A stretch of DNA of 64,000 nt from an uncultured Lachnospiraceae bacterium (GCA_944383835.1 CALWRE010000180.1:1-64000), one strand, 5' to 3'; numbered from the stretch's first letter, positions 7,945-16,678 are shown. Program-made: numbers and translations. Notes: generated from the sequence alone by a model not told the origin.

Positions 7945-7952
7945 GTGCGTAA

Positions 7953-8094
7953 GCAATGAGCAGTGCGAGTATCCGTCCAGGAAGGGATGGCTGCGGCAAA
8001 GCCGCAGACGAATCCCTGGATGGGCGGATGCTCATAGGGCGAATGCCCGACAGCCCGATGGAGCAAAGCGGAATCGGGATGCACTGCGAATTGC
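7953..8094 (+). repeat. Branched hairpin element, candidate structured RNA leader
   Basis: A closing stem pairs GCAAT (7953-7957) with ATTGC (8090-8094) and GCAGTGC (about 7960-7966) with GCACTGC (8081-8087). Inside are three hairpins: a long one with TCCGTCCAGG against CCTGGATGGGCGGA and an apical TGCGGC-AAA-GCCGCA stem (7992-8006); GGGC-GAAT-GCCC (8037-8048); and CCCGAT/ATCGGG (8054-8059 and 8073-8078). The left half recurs imperfectly at 8113-8170, which points to a dispersed repeat family rather than a unique riboswitch. I do not recognise it as a named RNA family. Confidence 0.6.
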
Positions 8095-8112
8095 GTAAAT
8101 TGCAGAAACCAA

Positions 8113-8170
8113 GAGCAGTGCGAGCATACGTTCAGGAAAGGATAACCATGGCAAAGCCACAAACCACTTC
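8113..8170 (+). repeat. Half copy of the branched hairpin element, covering the start of the next gene
   Basis: GAGCAGTGCGAG at 8113-8124 is identical to 7958-7969, and the following bases (cATaCGTtCAGGAAaGGATaacc, then ATGGCAAAGCCACA) align with 7970-8006. The gene's ribosome binding site and its first codons (MAKP) fall within this copy, so the repeat appears to have supplied the translation start. Confidence 0.55.
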
Positions 8171-8690
8171 GCAAAAGGAGGCGCCAAATATCGTCCCTCC
8201 CCTGCGTACTTATCAGCTGACGGAACAAAAATATCGTGATATCCATTCTTCGGCCTGGGCGCTTTTGATCGTAGGCTGTATTTTGTTGTACATAACGCTG
8301 GTACAGTTGCTCCGCATGCTGGACAACCATCGGCTTTTTCCGCAGCTTTTGTTTTTCTTTCTATCCCTGGCTGCCAGCCTTGCCCTCCTTATCCTGGGAC
8401 GGCGTTCCCTGCGCTACAGCCAGGAATTGAAAGTCCAGTCCGAAAAAGACCGGCAGCTGGCCAATGAACTGGTAGAATGGTTTATCACCACCTACTCCCG
8501 TGATCAAATTGACCATCAGATCGACGCCATCACTTCCCTGGGCGATACACCGGAAATCCTGTGCCTGAAGCGGCTGGACATGATCCGCATTCTGATTACC
8601 AGAGAATACAGCCGCAGTTTTGATGAAGAATTCCTGGATCAGCTTTGTGAAGACCTCTATAATATGCTTTTTGAGGAAAATCTTATATAA
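8148..8690 (+). CDS. Two-helix membrane protein, unknown function
   Basis: 180 residues from the ATG at 8148 (AGGAAAGGATAACC upstream). An open frame extends back to 7956, but that part is the hairpin repeat and is unlikely to be translated. Two hydrophobic segments lie at about 36-56 and 66-85. The remaining 95 residues are charged and soluble (LANELVEWFITTYSRDQID, MIRILITREYSRSFDEEFLDQL). Similar small membrane proteins occur in Clostridia; the function is unknown. The gene is isolated on the plus strand. Confidence 0.75.
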   Translation: MAKPQTTSQKEAPNIVPPLRTYQLTEQKYRDIHSSAWALLIVGCILLYITLVQLLRMLDNHRLFPQLLFFFLSLAASLALLILGRRSLRYSQELKVQSEKDRQLANELVEWFITTYSRDQIDHQIDAITSLGDTPEILCLKRLDMIRILITREYSRSFDEEFLDQLCEDLYNMLFEENLI

Positions 8691-8884
8691 AAATTTTTAT
8701 AAGAATCATACGCTTTCCTTACTTATGTTCGTTATCTTGTCTGCCGTTTGTGTTCCGGCAGTTATAACATACCCCTTTTCCCTTTCTTCTCAACATCCGG
8801 ATACTCTGTTTAGCCCCCTTAAACACAGTGCGCCGGCAGTCTCTGCACCAGCGGCGCACAAACTGTCAGCGCACTATAGAAATC

Positions 8885-9496
8885 TCAGACAAAATTCTCA
8901 GAGTTTTTCTTCTGCTCTTCCTTCTGTCCTCCCACCCAATTTACCGTGGGCACAATAACCAGCAAAGAAATAAGCGAAAATACGGATACTTTTATATCCC
9001 GTGTAATCAGGCCGGAAAACAGAATAATGATCCCATCTACGCCAAACATGATTACGCGCAGCGGAATTCTGGGGAACACACGATGCAGCAGCAGCGAAAT
9101 CGTATCGGTTCCGCCAGTCGCCGCCTGGCTGCGGAAACAGAGGCCGATTCCTCCGCCCACGCAGAGCCCTCCCAGAACCGCTGACAGGAGAATCGATCTG
9201 CTTATATCAACATAGGGAATCAGTCCCATCACCGCCGGCGTCAGAAGCACCGACAAAAGAGTCTTGGCGCCGAAACTCTTTCCTAAAAAAAACACAGCCA
9301 GAAGCAGCAAAGGCACCGACACGCTCAGAGTTATATATTGAACCGGCACTCCCGTCATGTAAGAAAGAATGATGGCAAGTCCAGTGGTCCCCCCCGGAGC
9401 CAGATTATATGTATGGAAGAAATCCTTTACCGCTACAGAGATCAGCACCGCCGAAAGGGCAATGCGTGCAATGTCCGCCAATGTTTTTTTAAGCAT
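8885..9496 (-). CDS. YitT family membrane protein lacking the C-terminal DUF2179 domain
   Basis: 203 residues with about five or six hydrophobic helices. LAPGGTTGLAIILSYMTGVP near residue 33 and FRSQAATGGTDTISLLLHR near 120 are YitT/DUF161 signatures. Family members usually have about 280 residues with a soluble DUF2179 domain; this one stops shortly after VPTVNWVGG, with a charged tail. It overlaps the aldolase gene by 8 bp as the last gene of the PTS operon, so it may move a substrate or product of that pathway. The 194 bases between it and the convergent gene at 8690 hold no evident gene. Confidence 0.82.
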   Translation of the reverse strand: MLKKTLADIARIALSAVLISVAVKDFFHTYNLAPGGTTGLAIILSYMTGVPVQYITLSVSVPLLLLAVFFLGKSFGAKTLLSVLLTPAVMGLIPYVDISRSILLSAVLGGLCVGGGIGLCFRSQAATGGTDTISLLLHRVFPRIPLRVIMFGVDGIIILFSGLITRDIKVSVFSLISLLVIVPTVNWVGGQKEEQKKNSENFV

Positions 9497-10124
9497 CTTC
9501 CTTCCCCATAGCCTTTCTAAATTCTTCTTCTCCCTTCACCGATAACGGATGTCTGAGCAACCGGTCTAAAAGCTGGGGACTCACTGTGACAAAATCCGCC
9601 TCCATTTTCTCCAGCATTCTCACCTGCAGGCGGTTTCGCACGGAAGCCGCCACGATTTTCAGCTGCGGATAAAGGTTTTTGAGAGACAGACATGCCTGCA
9701 CAACGCCCATGCCATCCTCCCCCGCTTCGTCATTACGGCTCACGAAAACAAAAACATATTCGGCGCCGGCTTGGGCAGCAAGACTGGCCTGTTCTTCCGA
9801 AAAGATCAGCGTCATCGCCGTCGAAATTCCTCTTTCACGCAAACGCCTTGTCAGCTTCAAGCCATCTGCGGAAAAATTAATTTTTATCACAACCCCCGGA
9901 TATTTTCGGGCACAGTCAACCGCTGTTTTTTCCATTTGTTCCAGCTCTCCGATCACTTCCATCGTAAAGAGCTTTGCTTTGCAGGGCAGGATCTGGCGTA
10001 CAAACTCTTCGGCCGTCGTCCCATTGGCCGCATACATCGAAGGGTTGGCCGTCACACCCCACAGTCCCATTTCCAGCGCTTCTTTCGCCTGTTCTGCATC
10101 TCCGGTATCAATCAGATATCTCAT
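9489..10124 (-). CDS. Transaldolase / fructose-6-phosphate aldolase-like protein
   Basis: 211 residues from the ATG at 10124 (GGAGGGCGA upstream). It begins MRYLIDTGDAEQAKEALEMG with GVTANPSM, the typical start of the small FSA/TalC transaldolase group. The Schiff-base lysine is in VVIKINFSADGL. A TIM-barrel phosphate region follows (FVFVSRNDEAGEDG, KIVAASVRN). Such enzymes cleave or form fructose-6-phosphate-type bonds via dihydroxyacetone or glyceraldehyde-3-phosphate. The gene lies 8 bases after the alcohol dehydrogenase gene, so it probably performs the C-C cleavage step for the sugar imported by this operon. Confidence 0.85.
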   Translation of the reverse strand: MRYLIDTGDAEQAKEALEMGLWGVTANPSMYAANGTTAEEFVRQILPCKAKLFTMEVIGELEQMEKTAVDCARKYPGVVIKINFSADGLKLTRRLRERGISTAMTLIFSEEQASLAAQAGAEYVFVFVSRNDEAGEDGMGVVQACLSLKNLYPQLKIVAASVRNRLQVRMLEKMEADFVTVSPQLLDRLLRHPLSVKGEEEFRKAMGKEDA

Positions 10125-10132
10125 TCGCCCTC

Positions 10133-11290
10133 CTACTCTCCCAAAAAAGCTTCTGCAATACGCATAATCCTGGCTGTACATTCAAACCTTTTCTGGCCGC
10201 AGATCATCTGACGGAGCTGCTCTGTCTGCTCCGGTGAAGCATGAAAATCCGAGTACCGAATATCCAGACCGATTTTTTTCAGAAATCTGCGCATGGTTTC
10301 CTTTGCCTGCAAGCCATTTTCCGGCTGGTTTCCCTCTTCACCGATGAAAGCCAGAGTTCGGCGGATTCCAGGTCCGGCCTGGCCGTCATCAAAAAACTCC
10401 TCCAAATAGGCAGGGTAGACCAAGGCCAAAGAGGCGCCATGATTGATTTGAGGTACGATTCCCGTCACCATTTCCCCCAGAAAATGGGGGATAGTTGCTC
10501 CGCCGTTCGACAGACAGATTCCTCCCATCGTATCCGCCCATGCCATTTTTTCCCTGTATGTCAGCTGATTTTCCTTTGCCAGCTGCACCAGGGCCTCTGC
10601 GGCATATTTCATTCCCTCCACTGCCAGCGCTCTGGCCAATGGAGAAAAAGAACCGTTGATATAGGATTCGGACAGGTGGCAGAAAGCGTCAAATCCCGTG
10701 CAGGCCGTCATCCGGGGAGGCAGCGTCAGCATCAGTTCCGGGTCAATCAGCGCAGCCAATGGGAAAAATTCCTGCCGAAAAAAGGTTGTCTTTTCATTTG
10801 TGACGGCATCGCTGATCACCGCCGCCTGCGTACACTGGGAACCGGTTCCCGATGTAGTGGGAACCGCAATCAGCGGAATAACTCCTTCGCGAACATCGGA
10901 CTGCTCCCGAAAATCACCGCCTGCCGCCTTTAAATACGCCCAGTCTGCTCTTCCCTCGCGGCCAAAAAAGGCAATTATTTTTGCCGTATCGATTACGGAA
11001 CCGCCTCCAACAGCGACAATCACATCTGCATTACATGAAAAAGCAGTCTGCACGCCTTCCTCCGCATTGGTGGTCAGCGGATTCGGACGGATATGCTGGA
11101 ACAGCGTTACCTCCATCCCGGTATCCCGCAATATCTTCTCGGCTCTTTCGAATAAAGGCGCAAGCGCCGGCTCAGGGGCTGATGTCACTAAAAGACATTT
11201 TTTTCCGTAGGGCCTGACCAAAGCTCCCAGCGAAGCGAGCTCTCCTGTACCAAAGATAATCTTCGTCGGCTGATAATGCTGTACCGCCAT
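10133..11290 (-). CDS. Iron-containing alcohol dehydrogenase
   Basis: 385 residues from the ATG at 11290, preceded by AAAGGAGAGGAAATTT. NAD-binding VAVGGGSVIDTAK lies near residue 95; the metal-site region includes TGFDAFCHLSESYING, FLGEMVTGIVPQINHGASLALVYP and later His residues. Group III Fe-ADHs reduce or oxidise small aldehydes, ketones or polyols. In this operon, between an epimerase and an aldolase, it may act on a sugar alcohol, dihydroxyacetone or an aldehyde released by cleavage. The exact substrate is unknown. Confidence 0.9.
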   Translation of the reverse strand: MAVQHYQPTKIIFGTGELASLGALVRPYGKKCLLVTSAPEPALAPLFERAEKILRDTGMEVTLFQHIRPNPLTTNAEEGVQTAFSCNADVIVAVGGGSVIDTAKIIAFFGREGRADWAYLKAAGGDFREQSDVREGVIPLIAVPTTSGTGSQCTQAAVISDAVTNEKTTFFRQEFFPLAALIDPELMLTLPPRMTACTGFDAFCHLSESYINGSFSPLARALAVEGMKYAAEALVQLAKENQLTYREKMAWADTMGGICLSNGGATIPHFLGEMVTGIVPQINHGASLALVYPAYLEEFFDDGQAGPGIRRTLAFIGEEGNQPENGLQAKETMRRFLKKIGLDIRYSDFHASPEQTEQLRQMICGQKRFECTARIMRIAEAFLGE

Positions 11291-11313
11291 AAATTTCCTC
11301 TCCTTTCCGGCCA

Positions 11314-12036
11314 TCACTCCAGATGATATTTTTCCGCTCCCGCATCAATGGCAGCACGCAGTTTCTTCACGGCGGCCCCTATTCCGTCCGGATCATGGTA
11401 AATTGCAGTTGAAAAAATCATTACATCCGGATTGCAGGCAATCACCGGCTCCATATTCTCCAGGCGCATGCCTCCGTCTACCGCCAATTCGCAGGACGGA
11501 TTTTTTTCATCGATCAGCTTTCTGGCCCTGCGGATCAAATCCAGGCTGCTTCGTCTCCAGGCCCACTTTTCTTCCCCTGCCGGCGGCTTTCCTCCTCCAT
11601 GTATCACCAGGTGCAGCCGGTCAATATCATAGATCGACTCATCCACAAAACAAAGAGGCGTATAGCAGCCCACCGTCAAGCCAATCTTCATCCCCATCTC
11701 ATGGCACCAGTTTATGATATAAGCCAATGGAGCCCCAATGAAATTTTCTGCCGGAACAATCAGCATTGTGGCGCCTGCCGCCGCAATCTTTTCAATAAAC
11801 AGCCGGTCACAGTCCTTTGCATATAAATGGCATTCGATTTCCTTATCCGTGATCTCACGTACTGCCTTGATAATCAAATGGCCTCCCACCAGCTGCAGAT
11901 TGCGCAGATCATACATATCTGCCGCATCGGAGTGGCAGTAGTCCGCTCCGGCATCCAGAGCCTCCTTCATGTTTTTGCGCACCGCGCCATAATCAAAGGT
12001 CCCCGCCATTCCGGCTGCAATCTTAATATGTTTCAT
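11314..12036 (-). CDS. Ribulose-phosphate 3-epimerase-family protein, copy 1
   Basis: 240 residues, GGGAGGGAGTC before the ATG. A TIM-barrel epimerase pattern: KIAAGMAGTFDYG, ADYCHSDAADMYD (metal-binding His/Asp region), ECHLYAKDCDRLF, and LAVDGGMRLENMEPV with the phosphate-binding FSTAIYHD near the end. It closely resembles the first gene of the operon (14077-14808), from which it is separated by the three PTS genes. It probably epimerises a ketose phosphate, as RPE or allulose-6-phosphate 3-epimerase do. Confidence 0.88.
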   Translation of the reverse strand: MKHIKIAAGMAGTFDYGAVRKNMKEALDAGADYCHSDAADMYDLRNLQLVGGHLIIKAVREITDKEIECHLYAKDCDRLFIEKIAAAGATMLIVPAENFIGAPLAYIINWCHEMGMKIGLTVGCYTPLCFVDESIYDIDRLHLVIHGGGKPPAGEEKWAWRRSSLDLIRRARKLIDEKNPSCELAVDGGMRLENMEPVIACNPDVMIFSTAIYHDPDGIGAAVKKLRAAIDAGAEKYHLE

Positions 12037-12048
12037 GACTCCCTCCCA

Positions 12049-12369
12049 TCAAGATCCATTTTTCTGATATTCTTCTTCCGCCTTATCAATAATCACCTTA
12101 ATATTCCGGATCGCTTTATCGATCGGAACCTTGATGATCTTCTTGCCATGAAAGCGTTCTGCATTTGCCACGGCGATCGCCTGCGCAAAAATCACAATGT
12201 CCGCCGACTGGCATACCGATTCGGGCAGCCTCTCCGTCATGTTGTATCCGCCCTGCATTTCCGTCACACACTCATGGCCTCTTGCTTCCGCTTCTTTTTT
12301 CAGCGCGGCCGCCACCATCTTGCTATGAGCCACACCAGCCAGACAGGCTGTTACCACTACAATTTTCAT
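12049..12369 (-). CDS. PTS fructose-family EIIB component
   Basis: 106 residues; AAGGAGGTAAGC precedes the ATG. VVVTACLAGVAHSKM carries the phospho-accepting Cys9 of the fructose-specific IIB family (VTACPTGIAHT consensus). It receives phosphate from the IIA protein and passes it to sugar carried by IIC. It is a single domain, not fused to IIA or IIC. The 101-base gap to the IIC gene contains only the ribosome binding site. Confidence 0.93.
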   Translation of the reverse strand: MKIVVVTACLAGVAHSKMVAAALKKEAEARGHECVTEMQGGYNMTERLPESVCQSADIVIFAQAIAVANAERFHGKKIIKVPIDKAIRNIKVIIDKAEEEYQKNGS

Positions 12370-12470
12370 GCTTACCTCCTTATATTTTTGTCTTTGTCCT
12401 CTCCGTTCTTTCCTGCAGGCAGCGCGGAAAGAGCCTTTCCTCCTTCCGCGCCGCCTCCGCTTATTTCTTC

Positions 12471-13559
12471 TTACTCCGCATCCGGATTAAAATCTTTGCG
12501 TTTCCAATATTTTTTCAGCAGCACTACAATCGCGCAGGTAACCAGACTGCCCACCACAATAGACAGGGCATATACCGGTATATTGCCGACGAAGAACCAG
12601 CTGGGAAGTCCCAGCGCCGGCACAGAGAGAGTCTGTCCAAAGAAACCGGCAATCGTCGATGCCGTCACCGAACCGCAGAAGGAAGCGATGGTGCAGCGAA
12701 CAATATCATTCAGAACGATGGGGAGCGCCAATTCCGTGTAACCGCCGATCAAAGTCAGAAGCCAGCCTGTTTTCGCATACTCTCTTTCCCCTTTGGTAAA
12801 GAGTTTGGGCGCCACAAACGTGGCCAGCATAATTCCCAGCGGCGGAACCATTACCATTGAAATACGGCAGCCATAAAATGTGGTAATGCCCTCCGAATAA
12901 GCCGCTCCGGCAATAGCCGATGCAATCTTGGAAATTGGTCCGCCGTAGTCCACGCCGTCCAATGCACCCAGAACCATGCCCAAAAGAGCGCCCTGTGAAG
13001 AGTCCAGATTGGACAGCCTGGCTGCCGCCCAGTCGGTAAAAGCAGTGATAGGACCATTCAGCAGGCCCAGGACGATCAGGCCCACAACAACGCAGGCAAT
13101 AACCGGGCAGAACATCCCCCAGATCTGCTCCCACATTTTGCTGGGGCGAACATAGTGATTCATCACCTGAATCAGATAACCTACCATAAAGCCGGCCAGC
13201 AAAGCTCCCAGGTAGCCGGAGCCGCTGGAATTGGCAAGATAGGAGCAGACAAAACCGGGAGCCAGGCCTGGCTTATCCGCAATACTGTAAGAAATAAAGG
13301 CACCGAAGAAGGGAACGAAGAAATTCATCCCTGTGCTTCCCAGCAGGGAAATGGTCTGCAGAATCGTGGAATCCGGCCATACATTTGTCAGGATACCGAT
13401 TGCCTGCAGGATACCGCCCAGCATAATGAACGGGAGCATATAGGAAATACCCGTCCGCAAATGGTTAAACGGATGTGCAAACAGCGTTTTCAACCCACTC
13501 TGGCTGCTTACGCCGCCCTCCTCGATCTCAAATAAATCATCGTTTCTGTTCGTACTCAT
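12471..13559 (-). CDS. PTS fructose-family EIIC permease
   Basis: 362 residues, the normal length of a stand-alone fructose IIC. After a 30-residue cytoplasmic start come about nine hydrophobic helices, beginning TGISYMLPFIMLGGILQAIG. FFVPFFGAFISYSIADKPGLAPGF and GSGYLGALLAGFMVGY are IIC hallmarks. PALGLPSWFFVGNIPVYALS lies near the end. AAAGAGGAGGT lies before the ATG. Together with IIA upstream and IIB downstream it makes one complete three-protein transporter. Confidence 0.93.
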   Translation of the reverse strand: MSTNRNDDLFEIEEGGVSSQSGLKTLFAHPFNHLRTGISYMLPFIMLGGILQAIGILTNVWPDSTILQTISLLGSTGMNFFVPFFGAFISYSIADKPGLAPGFVCSYLANSSGSGYLGALLAGFMVGYLIQVMNHYVRPSKMWEQIWGMFCPVIACVVVGLIVLGLLNGPITAFTDWAAARLSNLDSSQGALLGMVLGALDGVDYGGPISKIASAIAGAAYSEGITTFYGCRISMVMVPPLGIMLATFVAPKLFTKGEREYAKTGWLLTLIGGYTELALPIVLNDIVRCTIASFCGSVTASTIAGFFGQTLSVPALGLPSWFFVGNIPVYALSIVVGSLVTCAIVVLLKKYWKRKDFNPDAE

Positions 13560-13586
13560 TGATAATACCTCCTCTTTTCCGCCCCT

Positions 13587-14075
13587 TTACAGCGGAGTCT
13601 CCTCATAGTTTTCCAAAAGCTCCATAAATTGGGCCGGACTCTGTGCGTTTTTCCACTTCTTCTGGAAATCTTCATCCAAAGACATCACAGCGATTCGGGA
13701 AAGCAGCTTTACATGCTCGTTTTCCTCGCCCTCTACCGCCTGTCCAGGCATGGAGATAAGGAAAAGATAACGCACCGGAGAATCTCCGTCCCCATCCCAG
13801 TCGATCGCCTTTTTTAACCGCATAAAAGCGATCATCGGTGCAATTACCGTTGGTGAAATCCCATGGGGTATTGCAATCTCCATCGTGCAATACGTGGACG
13901 AAAGGCTTTCTCTCTCCTCCACCGCCCGAAGAAACTCCTCCAGGCTTCGCAGGTTGCCCGCCTCGTAAAGCCTTTCCGCCAGAACGTTTACACACTCTTT
14001 CTTGTCCGCCGCGTCATAATCCAGCACAATCAGGTTCTCAGAAGTTACTTTTGCCAGACTGGTTGGTTCGCTCAT
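13587..14075 (-). CDS. PTS EIIA component, mannitol/fructose family
   Basis: 162 residues from the ATG at 14075 (GAGGAGGGGC upstream). TYCTMEIAIPHGISP holds the phospho-accepting His of the EIIA(Ntr/Fru) family near residue 65. RYLFLISMPGQAVEGEENEHVKLLSRIA is the second conserved block. It relays phosphate from HPr to the IIB protein. The gene begins 1 base after the stop of the first epimerase gene, so translation is probably coupled. Confidence 0.92.
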   Translation of the reverse strand: MSEPTSLAKVTSENLIVLDYDAADKKECVNVLAERLYEAGNLRSLEEFLRAVEERESLSSTYCTMEIAIPHGISPTVIAPMIAFMRLKKAIDWDGDGDSPVRYLFLISMPGQAVEGEENEHVKLLSRIAVMSLDEDFQKKWKNAQSPAQFMELLENYEETPL

Positions 14076-14076
14076 A

Positions 14077-14808
14077 TCAGTGCCCCTCCTCGCCTGCGGC
14101 CTGCCTGGCGGCTTCATCGATCGCTTTTCTGCACTTGCGGACCGCAGCCGCTATCCCGTCCGGATCGCGATAAAGCGCCGTGGAAAACACTAAAACATCC
14201 GGATCACAGGCCACAATGGGCGCAAGATTGTTCGGCCGGATTCCCCCATCCACAGCCAGCTCACAGGATGGATTCTTCTCGTCAATCATTTTCCTTGCCC
14301 TGCGCACCAGATCGAGGCCGCTTCTTCTCCATGCCCACAGCTCCTCTCCCGCCGGCGGCTTGCCCGCCCCATGAATCACAATGTGGAGCCGATCGATATC
14401 GTATATGGACTCATCCACAAAGCACAGGGGCGTATAACAGCCTATTGTCAATCCAACCTTCATTCCCAGTTCATGGCACCAGTTGATGATGTAAGCCAAA
14501 GGCGCCCCGATGAAGTTTTCCGCCGGAACAATCAGCATCGTGGTTCCCACGGCAGCCAGCTTCTCAATAAAGAGGCGGTCGCATTCCTTTGCATACAAAT
14601 GACACTCAATTTCCTTGTCCGTAATTTCCCGTACCGCCTTGATGATCAGATGGCCTCCGATCAGCTGCTGATTCTTCAGATCGATCATGTCGCAGGAATC
14701 CGCATGGCAATAATCCGCTCCGGCATCCAGGGCTTCCTTCATATTGCCTCTGACATCGCCGAAATCAAAAGTATCCGCCATTCCTGCTGCAATTTTGATG
14801 TGCCTCAT
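14077..14808 (-). CDS. Ribulose-phosphate 3-epimerase-family protein, copy 2 (first gene of operon)
   Basis: 243 residues from the ATG at 14808 (AAGGAGGGGAAGA upstream). It is a close paralogue of the 11314-12036 protein: KIAAGMADTFDFGDV, AGADYCHADSCDMID, ECHLYAKECDRLF, LAVDGGIRPNNLAPI, FSTALYRDPDGIAAA. They differ mainly in HADSCDMIDLKNQQ against HSDAADMYDLRNLQ, near the metal-binding Asp, and at the C-terminus. Two epimerases in one PTS operon suggest two successive epimerisations or two related substrates. Confidence 0.88.
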   Translation of the reverse strand: MRHIKIAAGMADTFDFGDVRGNMKEALDAGADYCHADSCDMIDLKNQQLIGGHLIIKAVREITDKEIECHLYAKECDRLFIEKLAAVGTTMLIVPAENFIGAPLAYIINWCHELGMKVGLTIGCYTPLCFVDESIYDIDRLHIVIHGAGKPPAGEELWAWRRSGLDLVRRARKMIDEKNPSCELAVDGGIRPNNLAPIVACDPDVLVFSTALYRDPDGIAAAVRKCRKAIDEAARQAAGEEGH

Positions 14809-14855
14809 TCTTCCCCTCCTTCTCTGTGGTGGAATCGGTTTTGCTTTACAAAAAA

Positions 14856-14884
14856 AGCATAGCAAAGATTGCTATACACTTCAA
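14856..14884 (-). promoter_or_regulatory. Promoter of the PTS/epimerase operon
   Basis: Minus-strand TTGAAG (14879-14884), 17-base spacer, TATGCT (14856-14861), about 48 bases before the first start codon. The spacer and -10 contain the small palindrome AGCAAAGATTGCT, a possible operator. On the plus strand TATAAT at 15004-15009 may serve the divergent regulator. Confidence 0.6.
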
Positions 14885-15062
14885 TGCAGATATGGTACCA
14901 AAACCTGCGTTTTATCAAGTGCAATTATGTACTTGAATAAATTTCTTTATAAAAAATTTATTTTACTATTAGAAATATGTTGTTTTTTACTAATTATTCC
15001 AATATAATAATCTTAGAAACCGTCAAAACCACAGGGACATTTCTCTTGAACGGAGGTTTGAT

Positions 15063-16610
15063 ATGAGTGCAATAAATGAATACTATATTCTCCAGGCCCT
15101 TCTGAAAAACGACTGCCTGACCGCCGCCCAGATCGGGCAGATTCTGGGCTGCTCACGCAGGACCATTATGAACCATATGGAACAGGTGCGGGAGCTGGCG
15201 CAGAAAGAAGGCCTTCACCTGGTTTCGCGCAAAGGCCATGGGTATCAGCTGATCGATCCCCCGGAAAGCAAATCCCGTTTTCTTGAACGCGAACCGCATG
15301 CTGCCGCCTTCGGCCACCGCGAGCGCCTCTACTGCATCCTTTTTCTTCTGCTGAGCCAAAACCAGCCTGTGTACATGACCGAGCTGGAACATACCTTCCA
15401 TGTATCGCGCAGTTCCATTTATTCCAGTCTGGATCTTGCGCAGAAATGGCTCAGCTCCTACGACATTGAACTTGTACGCAGCCGCCGTGCAGGAATTACC
15501 CTATCCCCCGGAGAAAAGAGACGAAGACTGGCTCTTTCCTACTGGTACCGGGAGGCGGAGAACCTGGCTAAAAATTCTCTGGAACACCTCGGAATAAACA
15601 AATTGCAGAAGGAGCTGCAGTTTTTTGAAAATCTTCTTCCCTTGCAAAAAGTATATGATTTTCTCGAAGAAATCAAAGGCTTCATGCATTTGTCCAATTC
15701 CAATGTTGAAACCGAGCGGCTCCCCCGTTTTCTTCAAATCGCTTTGATACGCCAAAAGCAGGGATTCCTGTGCACCATGCCCGAACAGCATTTTGAGATC
15801 CTGACCTCTTTGCAGATACGCGGTCACATTGAGAGAATCATGAAGCTGGCCAGCCAGCTGACCGGCTGTGAGGAAAATCTAAAAGAGGCAATCTACCTGC
15901 ACAAATTGATCCTGTCTGCTTATTCCAGTGATCTGCAGACTGCCTTTTCACTGATCGACTCTGTGCAGATTGACCCCTGCTGCATCCAGGATATCATGAG
16001 CCATCTGGATCGTCTTTTGAAGCTCAGCCCCCAGGCCCGCCAAGATCTGCGCAGCCATCTGATCTACCGCCTTAAATGGGAATTCTTCTTTGATATTTAC
16101 GATCGGAATCCCAGCATGACCTACTACGCCTCCATGCTATCCCGTTTCCAGATCGTGCAGGAAGTGGCCCGTGTTCTAGGCCATGCAACGCAGAAACATT
16201 ATAATATTGCATTCTACGATCGTTATCTGTATACTCTCTGCCTGCTTATCCGCCGCGCCATTGAAGCCTCCAAGCGCCGGCTGCACGTTTTATTCCTCCA
16301 CGACTGCGATACTCTGGAACTGGATATCATGCACTTGGTGTTTCAAAACAATATTCAAGAAATGATCCTAACCGGCGAGTATCCCTTTCCTCCTGCGGAT
16401 CTCTCTGCTGCTTTCCTGCAGCAGTATGACCTGATTCTCAGCGTACAGCCTGTGCCTTCGTCCCCCATACCGGTCATTGTGATCCCCAAGATTCTCAGTA
16501 CTTCCCACGAGATTAACCGGCTGAGCGATCAGATCAACCATTATTACCAGGTGATAAACTACCGCGAAATCGTCCTTGATAAAAGCATTGATCTCTCTGG
16601 TCTTCTCTGA
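15063..16610 (+). CDS. PTS-type (BglG/MtlR-like) transcriptional regulator without EIIA domain
   Basis: 515 residues; GGAGGTTTGAT precedes the ATG. Two winged-helix regions lie at the N-terminus (LTAAQIGQILGCSRRTIMNHM, about 18-38, and VYMTELEHTFHVSRSSIYSSL, about 102-122). A helical middle (about 170-400) is where PRD domains normally sit. The last 110 residues look like a degenerate EIIB-like domain (LHVLFLHDCDTLELDIMHLV). MtlR/LicR-type activators have 640-690 residues with a C-terminal EIIA, which is missing here. Divergent placement points to control of the PTS operon. Confidence 0.85.
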   Translation: MSAINEYYILQALLKNDCLTAAQIGQILGCSRRTIMNHMEQVRELAQKEGLHLVSRKGHGYQLIDPPESKSRFLEREPHAAAFGHRERLYCILFLLLSQNQPVYMTELEHTFHVSRSSIYSSLDLAQKWLSSYDIELVRSRRAGITLSPGEKRRRLALSYWYREAENLAKNSLEHLGINKLQKELQFFENLLPLQKVYDFLEEIKGFMHLSNSNVETERLPRFLQIALIRQKQGFLCTMPEQHFEILTSLQIRGHIERIMKLASQLTGCEENLKEAIYLHKLILSAYSSDLQTAFSLIDSVQIDPCCIQDIMSHLDRLLKLSPQARQDLRSHLIYRLKWEFFFDIYDRNPSMTYYASMLSRFQIVQEVARVLGHATQKHYNIAFYDRYLYTLCLLIRRAIEASKRRLHVLFLHDCDTLELDIMHLVFQNNIQEMILTGEYPFPPADLSAAFLQQYDLILSVQPVPSSPIPVIVIPKILSTSHEINRLSDQINHYYQVINYREIVLDKSIDLSGLL

Positions 16611-16639
16611 ATGCGGGCAGCCCGCCCCTTTACATAAAA

Positions 16640-16678
16640 AGAGTCCTCCCAAACCCTTCAAGGCCCTGGGAGGACTCT
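16640..16678. terminator. Intrinsic terminator after the PTS regulator
   Basis: Perfect 12-bp stem AGAGTCCTCCCA / TGGGAGGACTCT with a 15-base loop, then GTTTCTGTTTTATTTC. On the minus strand the stem is followed by TTTTTATG, so it can also end transcripts from the cupin gene. Confidence 0.9.

Noticed and set aside
7953..8094. tRNA or CRISPR repeat
   Set aside because: No tRNA-like arms with CCA and no regularly spaced repeats; it folds as one multibranch element with a single half copy.
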